A stretch of DNA of 64,000 bases from assembly GCA_035578175.1 (NCBI GenBank), contig JAQMRL010000001.1, forward strand, positions 54,273,553 through 54,337,552, in the 5' to 3' direction. Source of the DNA: Catonia carolina. Its lineage: Eukaryota; Arthropoda; Insecta; Hemiptera; Achilidae. Below, piece after piece: positions 10,440-24,305 of this stretch. The position numbers and the translations under genes are program-made. The notes beneath the pieces are model-generated. The model was not told the origin of the DNA and searched no databases. It saw only the letters and a program-made list of their open reading frames with translations. Every line of letters starts with the position of its first letter. Within the stretch, counting starts at the first letter, position 1.

Positions 10440-11500
10440 ATAATGATTTATAAACTATGATGGATGATTTTTTATATGAAATGATTTTTGTTTTTATGAA
10501 ATGACACAGGCATGACAAGTTAAATTTATTTTTTAAATTTTTTTATGGTGGTCAGAGAAGACCCCTATTCCACCTTCGTTTCAGTCGTCTGTTAACAGGG
10601 AGATCGTTAGTTAAAAGAGATTGGACATTTGATTGGACGACACAAATCCAAATGGATTTATGTCGTCAATTGTCTTTGTGTGTAATGAGTTGTATGTTGC
10701 GTTTATAATGTCTCGAATAATTTATTTACAATAATAAAATAAAAAATAAAGAATATTATTATTGAATATTTATTGATGGTCATCCGTTTCCCTGCGTAAA
10801 TATATTGCTTCGTGTTGGAAAGAGATGGCTATTAGGGAAATAAAAAAAGCCATAAAAATATTATTCACGTTTATTCCCTGTTTCATAGGGCGTACAAACT
10901 TGAATGATTTCATGATTTCCTTCTGTTTCTCATAGTTGTTCCTCCTATATTCTGAATATGCGTCCACTGTTCCTCCTTCGTTCCTCGTCATTTTTCTCCC
11001 TCTTCCCAACATATATCTTGCTCAAATTTGTGTTTTTGATGATGTGTCTGATTTTTACAGATTGTTCATTTCGATTTCTATAATCTTTAGGTTGTTTGAG
11101 ATCATGTTCAGTTTTAGTTATCCATCCTAACTTATTATGCTGGTGTCTGTGATACCGAAGTGATTTTTGTGATTCCAAATCTGAATCCGGGTTAAGTGGG
11201 CTATAGAACCATTTGATGTTAACATCGTGCTGGGCATCTGGTTGCTCGTGAAACACAATAACGGAACTAATGTAACCTCAAGGAAAATTCAGGAGATTGG
11301 TGTAATGAATAAGTTAAGTGGGATTCGGGTTCAGTGGAGGGGTATGCCGTCAGCGTGGCAGAGGAGAATAGTATTTGTGATTCTGTTCTTGTCTGTTCTT
11401 TGTTTATGGCCTTTAAAACTTTGGCCTTCTTCTTTTAAAAGTGTCTGTGATTGTTTCTGTGTGTTTGTAAATTTACGATTTGGACCAGTATAACTTACTA
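10440..11500 (-). pseudogene. Possible decayed LINE remnant
   Basis: A 103-codon minus-strand frame (11256-10945) and neighbouring shorter frames sit in a stretch less AT-rich than average. The segment near 10570-10590 contains the same TTCGTTTCAGTCG word found at the 3' ends of the jockey-like copies near 5910 and 18822. No domain was recognised in the frame itself. I read the whole as a degenerate jockey-type copy, but with low confidence; a lineage-specific unknown ORF is the alternative. Confidence 0.3.
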
Positions 11501-11760
11501 TAGTAGTAATAAGCTCACTATTACAACTTATAATAATAATTATTATTTCAGTTTATATTGTGCATGTTATTAAATTGTATTTCTGGGTCGTTTGTTGATG
11601 TACTCCTATTGCAAGCACTAGCTTATCTCGTTGGGAGGAGTTATTTTTATGAATAAAAAAATGAAAATAACAAGGATATAAAATACCAATTTAAGTTTCT
11701 AGAATTCTTAAAAATCCATCTCTGTTTTCCTGTCATCTGTATGCATATGATCAATGTTAA

Positions 11761-12411
11761 CCCTTCGCGGACTCTTGATGGATGTATCGCCAATAAAATC
11801 TTTCTCACGGGTCGTTTTGCGGATCTATCCGCATAGGGGTTTCAATGGTTATAATCGTTTAGCGAATACGCTATATCTCCACAATTACAAATTAAATTAA
11901 AAAAAAATTGACTAAAATTTTTCTTAATAGACATCAAAGTTAAGCTAAAATATCAAATTATTCCAGAAAATTTGTACCTGCAAAAGCTAGGTTGATGACA
12001 CTGCACACCAGTCTTTCCTGGCTGCCACGAGGTCTATGTTCCATATCAGTCATGCTGTCTCTATTTGTTAATACTTATGTATGTTATGTTCGTCCGATTT
12101 AATCATAATAAATTTTTAAACAATCTGTGTACTTGTAGATTTGTTTTCGCTTTTTATTCTGCAATTCTACGTACAAGTATTTTTTTTTAGTCAGTTCTAT
12201 TTACAGATGTATCCGCTTAAGTCACATTACTCAGGATTAAATACGGATGTATCAGCATCCTTTATTACTGAGAAAAAAATAGAAAAATAAAAAATTTTTG
12301 TGAAATTTCAGCCTTTAAAAACAGTTTTTTATCCAGGAAAATCCATTTCTCTAAAAACCAAATTATAATTATATGCGTCTGTAGCACAAAACTAATCCCG
12401 TCTACGAAGGG
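11761..12411. mobile_element. piggyBac-type non-autonomous element
   Basis: TTAA at 11757-11760 and TTAA at 12412-12415 flank a 651-bp element. Its ends are CCCTTCGCGGAC (left) and, inverted on the right, CCCTTCGTAGAC: 10 of 12 positions match. TTAA target duplication with a terminus starting CCC is the piggyBac hallmark. The interior contains no transposase frame, so it depended on an enzyme encoded elsewhere. A short word, GGATGTATCGCC / GATGTATCCGC, recurs inside. It is a different family from the 6257-6825 element. Confidence 0.8.
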
Positions 12412-12415
12412 TTAA

Positions 12416-14035
12416 AACACTTTCAGTTGGAGGGTCATCAACCCAAATAAGAATTCTTGATCATCTTCCTTAGCAGGAATGAGTTACTTCTCATATTTGT
12501 TTCATTTTATGGTTGCTCTTTATTTGTTTGTTATACGACTGCGTTATTTAACTCATTCAATGATTATTGTTATTATAATAAAAGTACGAGTGTGAGTGTT
12601 AGACTGTTTATAACTCTGCGCTGGTATAAAAGTGCATCGGCACGCACAATGCGAAGCAGTATGCAAGGTTAAATCATTTGCTACATGTATGCAACAGATG
12701 ATTAACATATGCTAATTGACATGGTTATGGCTCTAATGCGCTAAGTTATATCAAATGGCCAAGAAAATATTATTTCTTTTATAGCTAAGAGACCTCTTTG
12801 CTCTCATTATATACCGTTTCTTTCATTATTATTGTAAAAAAATAATGTACTGCGAACAATAAATGTTAAAACGAATGTTCACCTTTCGTACATGTATAAA
12901 AAACAAATAAACGCCAAAGTTATGTATCCGTTGATTACAGCAGTAGTGTCGCTTGAGAAAAAAGAAATTAGTTAACTGCTAATATCTTATCTATGACAAC
13001 CACTATGAAAACCACATTATGGTTAATAACACCCCGATAAACCTAACATAAAAAAGTCTGAATTAAAATTCCAGGTACATTAAAATTCTGTAAGATTAAA
13101 TTTTGACAGATTTCACTAATCTTCCAATTGGCGGTATGCTCCGATATATTCATAGATTTCAATATAAAAATAAAAAAATTATCAAATAGTAGAACAAAAC
13201 AGTTAATATTTTTGATAGTAAGCTTTTAGGTTTTTGGGTTTAATTTATAGTAAAAACTGTAGACCACGCACAGAAATTATGTAAAATAATGAAAACTTTA
13301 ATTTCTATTCTTAGGTTATTGTGGGGACGTTTAGTTTTAATTTTTGAAAGAAAAGACTGGAGTTCTTTTATTTATCACGTGATATTTCAAACACTCATTA
13401 ACAGTTACGTTGCCATATTTCTATACAAAAACAATTCCTCACAAAGAACGAATAAAATGAGTTATCATAGTCTAATTCTTCCAGCGTTTAGCTTTGGACA
13501 GTGGTCAAACTTGAAGAAAACTTAAGCGACAAGAAGTGTCATTGAAATCACAGTTTTGCTTACATTAAGCACCAAATTTAATTCATTGATACTTTAAGAG
13601 AATAAAATAATAATATACAAAATACCAGTTTGAACTTACAAAGTACAACAGCGGGGTTCTGCTAAACCATTTCAAACAAATAACATTTAAATACAAAACA
13701 AAACCCTAGTCACTATAATGTAATGTTTCAGCATTACACTTTGCGTCTTACTTTTTACCAAAGTCATAGATATAATAAAATATTTTTAAAATAATTTTCT
13801 ATTCCGCACATAGATCTACAATAAATGTATTTGAGACACAGTAGGTAATCCACGATTGGCCAAGAGACCGTCTCTAAAAGAACTAGTGAAGATGCTGCCG
13901 CAGAAAATCGTTATAAGTCGATACAAGTAAATAATTTTATTTTTATTTTCACACTTTGGTAATGGTATTCAAGTAGCAGGTTGTAAATAAACAAAACCGT
14001 AAGTTACAAAAAATAGTATACGCTATTTTTATTTG
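12416..14035. other. Non-coding AT-rich stretch
   Basis: Nothing supported; short frames here resemble no family known to me. Confidence 0.4.
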
Positions 14036-14040
14036 ATTCC

Positions 14041-14720
14041 ATATAGGCTGGCGTCCCTCAAGGAAGCGTCTTAGCTCCAATATTATACGTTTATACAGAG
14101 AAGGTCTAATTAACCTCACCACATTATCAGTATTCGCTGTTGATACAGCCTTACAAACAACACACGACTACCCAATCATAGCAACACAACACCTACTGGC
14201 ACACTTGAATAAAATTCACGAGTGGCAGGAAAATTGGCTCATGAAATCCATCAACGACAAAAGTGTACAAGTCACGTTTACAAAAGCTCACCCACATAAC
14301 ACATTACACATACACCACAAGTAGACTCAGACAAATAACTTTTATTACGGCTCGATGCCCCACTAACATGGAAAACACACATTTGGATAAATGGTAAAAA
14401 ATTACATTTTATAAATCAACAAATACACTGGATATTTAACAAAAAAAAAAAAAATTAACTATAAGAAGTTGTTAATTTATAGAATTATAATTGTTTAGAC
14501 TTATATAAACGTTCGGGATCCAGCTGTGGGGAACAGCCAACACCAAAAATATCAAAATCCTGCAAAGATTTAATTCTAAATTCTTACGTACGATCATAAA
14601 TTCTTTCTATGGTTCACAACAAACAACATATTTCATCACTACAGTAACACCAACATAGTACAAAAAATGTCAAGACACAACAGCATTAAACGACTTGATA
14701 TTTACAAAAAAATCATCTAA
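14041..14720 (+). pseudogene. Jockey-like LINE RT fragment
   Basis: The plus strand reads AGVPQGSVLAPILY (RT motif B region), then LSVFAVDTALQT. The latter corresponds to the palm motif C, where FADDTA is expected, so one catalytic Asp is lost. HLNKIHEWQENWLMK and, after frame changes, LWGTANTKNIKILQRF and FLRTIINSFYG follow, all in jockey ORF2 order. Numerous frame changes, stops and the damaged active site show it is dead. Orientation is opposite to the jockey-like copy at 5.9-7.1 kb. Confidence 0.85.
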
Positions 14721-16800
14721 CCGACCTATTTTAAAAATGATGGAAGTTGTAATTTTTAAAATTATTTTTTCTTTTGTGTATCATTTAATCTACCTTTTAA
14801 AATGTTATTTATCGAATATTTATTTTCTTCTGTTATGATGATAGGTAGGTACTATTCCAGCAAGTTATTTACTTTTGTGAAATCGTTTGCTTAATCGTCT
14901 GCATGAATTGATTGTCAATTTGTTTAGTTTATAAAAAAAACCTTTTATTATTTATTTACTACGCAATGCAGTTGCAAAACTTTTATATTGGGGAATTAAG
15001 AGCCAGATACTCTGAAGTGTTTAGAAATAATGATGTAAAGTAGTGCACCCTACGCGAATGGCTTCTGTATTATACGAGCTTTGCAGGTGGAACGCTTATA
15101 ACAACTGTAAAAAATTGCAATACAACCACTAATGGAATCAAAAATTTTGAACTAGGTTATGAAAATCACTTTCATCATGGAATATGTAGTTAGGTAAGCT
15201 GATGATTTGTTCAGTGTTATAATATATAATTTATTCCCATCTAAGCATGTGATAATTATTTTCTAAGAATTATGTGTGGATTAATGAAATTATTTTTCCT
15301 GATTTTAATTTTTACATTCATTAATTAATTTTTTAAAGAAATAAAGTGAGGATTTAAAACCTTTACGCAAAATTAACGCTTTTAAGGAATTGTGTGTAAA
15401 CCATATTATGTTGAATGCCTGTTTGGTGTTAATAAAATAAATATAATTATTTAAATTTCGTGCTTTGATATTTTAGGGTTATACAAAATATGGAATAAAA
15501 TAAAAAAGTATTTAAATATGACGTTTTTCTTTATTAACAAAAAGCTTGGATCAGTATTTTACTAGAGTATTATTACATGCAGGCGTTCACTATGTGAAAA
15601 AAGAAACAACATAAATAATGTTAATATATAAATGATTGTTTCAAATAAATAAGATAACCTTCATTCATGTTAGATTCATTTTATTTTAAGGTATTTTTTT
15701 TATTGTAAATACAAATAATTTGTAAGATTCATAGGGGAGAACAATACAAGAACGCAATACGTCTTGTTTTTTCCATATTAGGAATATTTTTTGTTATTTT
15801 TTCTTACAGTCATTGTACAAGTGTAATTTGGTTTTCTGATGGGTCTATAAAAAAGAACCACTTTTTTAACATTGTATTATGCTAGTTGAAAACATTAATG
15901 CGCACGTACAAATAAAATCATGTCCAAAACATTGTGATTGTTAATCGCGTACACGATAAATATCTATATATTTCAAGTCTGACAGTCACAACCGCTGAAC
16001 ATTTTTGAATTAATCGAGTATTTACTTTATTCAATGATATCATTTTAAGACAATATAAAGGAATTATAAGTGGTGCTTATTTTATACGGTTTAAAAAATT
16101 CTAAGAAGTCACTTTTTGCTGAGACCGATTTTTATCCGGTACAAGATTAATATTACTAAAAAATTGATTGCGTGTTTGGAAAAAAGCAAGCTGATTGATT
16201 CATGTAAGGGAACTTAGAAATGGTCATTTGACAGATATCAATTGCGACAAGCTGCAACAGAGATAAACTGCATAATAAGATGCATTTCAATGCAGTATGC
16301 GACCTGATTATATTATTTTTTAATTTTATATTCTTTTTTAAAACCGGGTATCAAATTTCAACCTGAATAACGAAATGTCATTCGAAACGAATTCCACAAG
16401 ATATTTTTTCGCTGGTTTTGAATTATTATACCTTTATCAATAAAAAATTGTATGTATTCATATGTGTAACCAAAGCGCAATCTTGCGACGCTTCGCACTA
16501 GTTTGTTGCTTGCTGAAAGTGTCTACCAAGAAAATAAACACTAAAGTAAAACCGGTTAAAAACTTTAAACTTTCTACTCCACCGTAAATCACAGTTACCT
16601 ATTAAACAAAAACAAAATTGTTACAACTACCTAATCCGATGTGGATGTACGGAACTTTGATCTGTGTTTCGGCAATAAAATAAAACGTAAACAAGATACA
16701 CATTTTTTAAAACGAATTTTTGAGTTTAACACTTGTAGACCCTACTACTTACAAAACTCTATCGAGACCTGAACATAGACACGACCATTAACAATAATTC
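14721..16800. other. Non-coding AT-rich stretch
   Basis: No gene or named repeat seen across about 2 kb. 16470-16500 contains a short GC-richer word (GCGACGCTTCGCAC) of unknown meaning. Confidence 0.4.
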
Positions 16801-16899
16801 ACTTGTTTCCATTCAAAACTAATAAATCACATGAATCAACAGATACAAAGATTGTGATACCCACATCTACCACAATGTTAACATAGAGTCCGTAGTACA

Positions 16900-17600
16900 G
16901 TTCTTGAATCAAATGGTAATGGGAAACAGTTAATGGGAAAAAGTACCAGTACTTGCAGTTCAAAAACAAACATAACGTTAAAGAAAGTAGAGAAGTGAAT
17001 GTTTTTATTCATAATAATAGTTTAGAGCATGTAGAAACAGTGAAGTTCCTAGGAGTATCTCTAGATAGAATTTTATCTTGGGATTTCTATACCAATCAAG
17101 TTTGTTGTAAAATATCATCTGGGGTATTTGCACTAAAACGAATTGCCAAATTAAATGATAAAAAATTGCTAATGGCAGCTTATCATGGTCTTATTCTGTC
17201 TCACATCAGTTATGGTATCTTAGTATGGGGTAATTCTAGCAAGGGTAATATGAATAGAGTTTTTAAAATTCAAAAGAAAGCTATTAGGTGTATGATGGGA
17301 GCTAACCAGCTAACCTCATGCAGGCCACTATTTAAGGAACTTAAATTGCTTACAGTTCCTCTCTACATTTTTGAGGGGATTATGTATGTTAGGCAACATA
17401 ATTCTACGCAGAATTTCAATGTTCACAATCAAAACACGAGAAACAGAAATGATTATTATGTGGCTAATCACTCCACAAAATTATTTGAACTAAAACCTAC
17501 TTATGCAGGGAGAAAATTCATGAATAAATTAACCCAATATTTAAGATGTGATAATTTGCATTCCTTTACAAAAAAATCTGAAAAATTACTTGATCGGTGA
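16900..17600 (+). pseudogene. LINE RT C-terminal fragment with long open frame
   Basis: A 215-codon frame (16953-17600), open further upstream (VNGKKYQYLQFKNK just before), encodes the post-palm part of a jockey/CR1-type ORF2. It contains VKFLGVSLD, the block LILSHISYGILVWGNSS, then VFKIQKKAIRCMMGA, the CRPLFKELKLLTVPLYI pattern, and HNQNTRNRND. In the family these are the conserved thumb/connection words after the RT. RT motifs A-C are absent, so it is 5'-truncated. The frame has no internal stop, unlike most LINE relics here. A shared 3' tail follows at 17683-17730. Confidence 0.85.
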
Positions 17601-17682
17601 AACTTATAGCGTACAAGAATTTCGTTCTTGATAGAAGTGATACACTGCGTGATTCTTATATGTATTTCAGGTGTTATAACTG

Positions 17683-17730
17683 GCATGTCCTGTACTCCTC
17701 CTGGAGTCTCCAGGACGCATAAAAAACAAA
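17683..17730 (+). repeat. LINE 3' UTR tail motif
   Basis: The segment with ATGTCCTGTACTCCTCCTGG and AGTCTCCAGGA is nearly repeated at 36957-36990 (ATGTCCTATACTCCCTTTGG, AGTCTCCAGGA). Its place just after the ORF2 fragment marks it as that family's 3' UTR. Confidence 0.7.
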
Positions 17731-18670
17731 ATTTACAAAGGAGAATAAAAAGATGCTGTTAGGGATTTTTTATAAACCAGTGACGTTGGGCACTGGGTGA
17801 TTCGTCTGTCAAGACGACATCAGGACATTCTGCTGGTTGTATAAAAATATACAGTTGTAGGTTTTACTAAACAAAAACAAATAAAACAGTAAACTAAAGT
17901 AAATTTTCCAGTTTTACACGACCATTTTACCTTTCGCTTATGAATTATTATTAAAAATCATAATTTTAACTTTACCGAGATCCAGAATCGTCAATATAGT
18001 TACATGGCAATACATATAGCTATACACCCATATTCTTAGTAACTGCTAACACAAACGTTTTCAACTCTTCACTTCCAAGTTCGTTACATTTTCAAATTTT
18101 TTCTAATGCAGTGCCTCCACTTAAATGGGTTGCTGACTTTTTTCAACATGTGCAATATCTTAGATTTGTTCAGTATTATTGCTATACATACCCTATTGTT
18201 AATTGTATCGGTTTTAAAGATTTCCCCATCAAAGGTGTACCAAACGAAATCGATAGAATGAGACAGATAGATAGATAGCGGGTAGAAGAGTGCGGTTGGT
18301 AAAAAGGGATAAAGAGAGAAGAGGGCCGAGGTAGCTTATTTTTGAGGAAATGCACTGCGCAAACAAATCATTTGTATTATTAATTTCTTGCCTTTCTCTG
18401 TTCGTTTCGCCTCAAATTTTAACGGCAAAAATTAAGAATAAACTATTATAAACTTATTTTTATATTTGTATATTCTAGAATGACTTTGTGTTTGGAAAAT
18501 AATCCTATTTCATTGCTTACAGAAGCATTTTGTCTGGTGAAAATCTGTCTAATGTAAAGAAAGAAAACACAACAGGATTTTTAAATTATTATTACTTTAT
18601 TTATTTTGCAACTGCTGAAGAACAACCAGTAAAAAAATTTTCACAACTATATTAAAAAAAAATTAAAAAA
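17731..18670. other. Unassigned stretch
   Basis: No gene. 18262-18280 holds a short (GATA)n-like run, and 18280-18345 is purine-rich. Confidence 0.4.
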
Positions 18671-18679
18671 AAGCAACCG

Positions 18680-19030
18680 CGTTAATGACTTTTAGAAGGC
18701 ACCACCTAGCGATAGCTCTCCAGATAACGATAACTGTGTTCATTTTTAAATTTTATATTTTTTTATACGTAATAATGTTACAGTTGCGTTAATGTGTCAT
18801 GACTCTACTCCATTGGCGTTTCAGTCGTCTTTGTGCGATTCCTGGTAGGTCCGCAGAATTCATATTGCATATTAAGGGATTGTTATGATTTTGAAGTTTG
18901 TCTCTGAACCTACGGTACAGTTTTAGATATGTGTCGTTGACGTAAGGAACATGTAAGTCATTGTGTAGTGTTCTATTGGATACGTAACTTGGACAATTAG
19001 GAATCAGTCGTAAGAATTTACTTTAACACA
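18680..19030 (-). pseudogene. Jockey-like LINE 3' end
   Basis: The minus strand (19030 towards 18820) encodes a jockey ORF2 C-terminus. Readable words include LPNCPSYVS-like, KLYRRFRDKLQNHNN and a closing RRLKRQW. A 3' UTR follows. The whole block aligns with 25450-25850, so both are independent insertions of one family, each strongly 5'-truncated. Confidence 0.65.
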
Positions 19031-21395
19031 ACAGGATGAAATAATTTTTATTTTAAGGGTGACATGATTTTTCTGAGGTAGGAAAACATTAAAACCGTGA
19101 TTATACAACAAAACGTTTATATTAGGCATACATCAAGTGTTTTTATAACATTATAATTGAATATTCAGAATCTGGCAATACAATATATTTTAAAAATAAA
19201 ATTGTTACAACTGATGAGTGTTCTAAAATTTGATCTATGTGATGTAGTTAGTAGCCATTACTACAGTCCTGTAATTGGTCCTTCCCTCTAGAAGACTCTT
19301 CCCCAAGCGTTTTAAACGGCTTTTGCTGAGTACTACTTAGTATCGTCCTCGTGAACTTGTTATGTACGAGAGGGATTTCGTGTAATTCAAATTTGTCGTG
19401 CATTTTATTGTATAGTTTCTTTCGTGACATTAGTTATGTATAGTATTTGCAGTCTTTGTGTCATTAGGTTTGTGGGAGAAAAGGAGCACTCCGTTATAGC
19501 ACGTAAGTATTGTTTTGCATCGCTTGTATCCGTTTTGTGGTTTAACAGATCCCCAAAGTTGAACTTAATATATCCAGATTGATGTTACGATTTATTAAGT
19601 AAATCGTTAATTTAGAACGTCTATTAAATAAGCGTTTAGTTGATACAAACGTGTTTTAAGTTTGTGACCTGGGTGTTACATGTGAGTTTTTTATATTGGT
19701 TTAATTTCAGGTAGCATATTAAACCTGATTGTTTTGCACCAGTAATAAAGTACAATTTATAAAATAAATTTAATCCTTAAAAGAATTTGGAAACTCTTTT
19801 CCTTCAATGCTTAGTATTTTTAAAGGAACCCGGTCATTAAAAAAATCACCTTTATTTATTTATTTAATTCTACTGGATTTTTACAATAAGTGAATAAGTT
19901 TTAATAAGTTTTATATTTTGTATTGATTATTTTAATTAACACTATCAAAATTTTTTATACTGTTTTTCAGCGACCTGTCAAAACATTTAGTTGGATAACT
20001 TTTGATCCTCTTTGTTCAGAAATTTGTTTTATTTTTTAATAGAAAGGTATATTTTCATACATATTTACATACATCACAGGTTTACACATCACAGGTTTAC
20101 ATACGTATTTTTGGCAGCCCTGTTATTTGGCTTGCCTTCTTATTTGTTTATTTACAGCTGAATTTTTCTTACGAGTGAAGTTATTGTTTGTTCGTTTGCT
20201 TCGTTTTTCGAAAATTTAGTTTTTTTCATACAAAAGGAACATTTTCTCAAAAACGGTTAGAGATATTAACTTGAGATTTTCAGGGTACATTTATTGCACA
20301 GAAATAGACATTTTGACATGGTAGCTTAATAAACATTTAGCTTAGACAGATTTTATAGTTACAAATAGGTTAATTTTTAAAAATTATTGACATTGCCAAA
20401 GAAAAACTTTTTTCTAATGAAATAAAAGTTTATTTGAGAAACCCTCAAATTAAAATAAGTATCAAGGTACTAAAAAAAAAAAAATAAATAAAATAAATTT
20501 GTGGAAAAAAATTCAGTCAATCATCTCTACCACTGGCTCAGAAAATGGTCCTTACGTTAGTATGAAGAAGTATATAAGGACCGGGTCTCCTTAAATGGAG
20601 ATGCTTTTGTATGAAATATAACCGATAAAAAATAAACTTTAGGTCTCAAATTAAATGGAATTAAAATTGTTAAACCAGCCTTACACGAGTAAGGCGAATG
20701 GTTGTGTGTGTATTTATGCATGTGTGAGTGTGTCCAATATTTATTATCGTTTTCTTTTTTTACTGTTTTAATATAGTTAAATAATAATTATTTACTCGCA
20801 CCTAAACTACTTAAGTTGACGTGCCGCAGCTGCAGTTATCTAAGCAGCTGCTCCTGTTTTACATGATGGTTACAAATTAACCTATTATTACAAATATATA
20901 AAACCTTATGCTTGCGTGTAACTATTGAAACGCAAAAATAAGGTTTCACTTCTCTTTTCACATTTCATGTACAATACGTGCTCGTACAGCAAATAATAAA
21001 ATAACAATACAGATTTCACTGGGGGAAGTAGGCTTACAAATAAATTATTATTGTGTTATTTTCTGCTGGCTGCATAACTGGACGATATTCCAATTTAAAA
21101 ATACACCTTTCGTTTAAGAGCAAACTTTCACACTCCTTTTTTTCTGGCTATAAATAGTGTATTTCTCACTATGAGTAGTTTGTCTCATAAATATTGAGGT
21201 TTTAACAATGGTAAGTCGTTGGCTTCTAAACTTTAAGTCAAATTGATTAACCCGAATCTCGAAATAATGGCTGACTCCTTTTAATAAAATAAAAAATCAA
21301 TTTCATTAAAAAATATTTATTAATAAACAAAATTATGTAAAATATATTATTTCAAACTTTTTATACTAGTAGACATATTTTTACAGATTTTCACG
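19031..21395. other. Unassigned repeat-like stretch
   Basis: No supported gene. 20190-20350 resembles in style the dispersed repeat at 21400-21885 (AAAACGGTTAGAGATATTAAC) but is not clearly the same. 20695-20740 has a GT-rich low-complexity run. Confidence 0.35.
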
Positions 21396-21399
21396 AAAA

Positions 21400-21885
21400 A
21401 AACAGAAAACTATAAATTGCCGCTAAACTAAGCGTTGCGTTCGTTGTACAAAGAAATGTTTGGTATGAACATTATAGGTTTCATAATTTTCTACAACTTT
21501 ACCTGTATGTACTTTATCCCTAAAATGCATAAAAGCTGCAATCTTAAGAAAAATTTCAACGAGGGCACAGGCCCCCCAAGAATTTCAACCGACATAGCAC
21601 ATATCTTGTAGAACATAAAAAATTTAGTTAATGAAGTTTTTAAAAAAAAACATCGTAGCAGCCGTTTTTGAGAAAATTACAAAAAAGTGAAAAATCGCAC
21701 GAATAAACTTCTATTTCCGGTTAACTGATTTTGATGAAGTATAGCTAAGATCACCCTCGATCAAGGCACCTTTTAAACGAAAAAAAACTAAATCAAAATC
21801 GGTTTATCCGTTTGGGACAGACAGATATACAGATGCACACGTTAAACTTATAGCATCCCTCTTTTACCGTCGGGGGTTAAAAATT
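21400..21885 (+). repeat. Dispersed repeat family E, copy 1
   Basis: Shares an ordered series of words with 24850-25215: CCCTAAAATGCAT, ATCTTAAGAAAA, a CCACGAGRGCACAG-like word, ATCTTGTAG, and TGAAAAATCGCAC..AATAAACT. It ends in GGACAGACAGATATACAGATG...CGTCGGGGGTTAAAA, a terminus seen in many insect repeats. No coding content. Confidence 0.65.
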
Positions 21886-21964
21886 AAAAATCTAAAAAAA
21901 TACAAACTTTGTAATATGACGTAATTTATTCCTAATCTGAAAGAATATTTTCTTGATAATTATT

Positions 21965-23250
21965 TTTTCTATCGAAGAGGTTGATGATGCATTATCATCT
22001 TTAAAAAAAACTGAAAGGCACTAGGACTGAATGGAATAACTTTTGAGCTGCTGAAATATGTTGGACCAGTTTTCGTTAAGTGAATCTTTTCTGAATGAAT
22101 GGTGGGTTCGAAGTGAACACCGACTGTGTGGAAAAAGATGGTTGTGAAATACATATTTAAAAAAGGTTATAGACAGGTTTTCAGCAATTACAGAGACATT
22201 AAACTGTTAAATAATCGGTGTCAGGTTTACGCCTAAATTTAAAACAATAAACTACGAAATATAATGGACGCTTTCCTTCTTCAGATATAATCTGGTTTAA
22301 GAACTGGTAGATTATCAATTGACGGAGTTTTTACGTTAAAGATCTTAATAGAACGATGGAGTACAACCTGAAGATTTACATAAAATTCATAGTAAAGCAT
22401 AAATAAAACGGAGGGTTATCTACCTATCTGATACAGGTTATTTAAAGATTATCAGGAAAACTGTTATAATTGACAAAAAAAACTTATTAAATAAAAGTGT
22501 TGTAAATCAAGGAGTCAGGAAAGGGTACATTATGAAACCTCCTCTTTTTAATAAAAGTATTTAAGTTCTTTTAAGAAAATGGAAATCAGTTTGTCAATCC
22601 GCCGTTGGTGAATACATAGTCTCTTCCTGAAATTTTTTTCGCGGACGATCAAGTTTCAATGGCCGAATCAGAAGAAAAACTCCAGAGAGATATTTTTCTT
22701 TTCAAAAATTTATGCAGATCGTAAAAACTGTGGATATCTAACACAAAAATTAAAGTGATGGTTTCGTCGGAAGGAACCCTGTAAGATCCAAGATCGTGAT
22801 TAATCTGTCTTACTGAACAGTTCAGAACATTAATTACTTGAGTTGTTATATTGGTATTGATAAAGCTTAATGTTGAAAAAAAAAATTTTTAGAGAATATA
22901 CAGAACTATTGAATTTACACTGAGGAATAGGACTCAAAAACATACATTGATAAGATTTTGTAGTGTAGTACCAGTTCTGACTCTATTTTGTGGTAACTAA
23001 GATTGGAGTCTTACAGGTAAAAGGAAACGGAAATTGGAAACTGCCGAGATCTGTTTCCTATGATGAGAAGAGAGTTGTATGAAGGAGGACAGAAGTCAAA
23101 ATTGCAATGTAAAATAGAGTTCAGAGAGCAAGTGTAAATGGGAGTATTATTAATGATACTCAGTAGTAGTTCTGACGTTACTCAAAAATAGTTTTGGAAT
23201 AATTAATTTCTTAATAAATAAGAAAATAATTTTATAAACAGAATGACTTA
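21965..23250 (+). pseudogene. LINE RT relic (RTE-like)
   Basis: Across plus-strand frames, scattered words give an ordered RT: EEVDDALSSLK, then FELLKYVG, IFKKGYRQ.FSNYR, SGLRTGRLSIDGVFTLKILIE, FFADDQVSMAESEEKLQRDI (palm motif C, the DD kept), KIKVMVSSEG, and a downstream DWSLTGKRKRKLETAEICFL. The order and spacing match RTE-type ORF2 (FADDQV, NYLG, RR...ET.E..FLR). Dozens of stops and frame changes show old decay. It is older than the 3612-4511 insertion, judging by damage. Confidence 0.8.
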
Positions 23251-24300
23251 GAAAATTAATTGGCGTAGGGATGCATTAGATTAGTTTGCACTAACGTAAT
23301 TAAGGAGGGTTTAAGTATTTCCTTGGTGAGAGATAAATCAACCTGGTAAGAAACAAAGGATCGCTGATTACAACTGCCATTATTTTTAACATATTTATTA
23401 AATTTGTTCAATAGTATAAGAGTGTGAATTAACGAAAAACAATTAATTTATAAATAAATTCATATTTATATATTTTAAAATAACTAGTTCCCTAAGGTGA
23501 TAGATTTTTTGGAAAAGTTACTTTAAACAGAACTTAAAATGAACGAAAATGTGAATCCCGGTGTCAAAAATGAAACTATAATTCTAGTAAAAACGAGCCA
23601 CTGAACACGGGGAATGGAAAAGGTAAACAAATAAAACACTGCGTGTGTGTGTTTGTGTATTTTTTTCTTTACGCGTATCCTTTACGACTTTCATGATTAT
23701 GCTCTAAATAAAAAACTCTTTAAACTCGAAAATGTGTCAATTCTTTTCTTTCAAAAGATTTTATTTTTTTACCTCAATAACTATAAATACTGTATGTGAT
23801 TAAATTGTCTCTCACGGGCAATAGTGTTTCGCATTTCGCAGATATAGGCATAGGAATCAAGGCCATACATAAAAGTAGCGAAGCAGACAGACCTGTCTGC
23901 CACATTACTTGAAAGAAATATCTCGTGTAAATTTAATACCTCTTTGCTACACAAAAGACGACAATATACACTTCTTAATGTTACCAGATTCTATTTTTGC
24001 ACTCAAGCAGAAAATCTTGTTACTTAATAATTCTATTAACCATATAAAGAATACTCTTTGTTAAGCTATTAATTAATTGACTTACCTTCTCTGAAAACAC
24101 AAAACAATCCCTGAGTAACAAATAAATTAATGAAATAATTTCAGCAATTTCAATTCACTAGTAATAAAATTTGCAGCACTGTCAATTCTTTATTAAACTA
24201 ATAAAACAATATTTCTTCAAAGTGTAAAAAACGAGTCACTTGTATTATGTAAAAACATTGTTATAAGTATGAACATTAGAGAATTTTAAAATAGTTCCAT
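23251..24300. other. Non-coding AT-rich stretch
   Basis: Nothing recognised. Confidence 0.4.
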
Positions 24301-24305
24301 AATGT

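Noticed and set aside
13289..13525. 78-codon plus-strand frame starting with a hydrophobic stretch
   Set aside because: No splice, family or composition support; chance frame.
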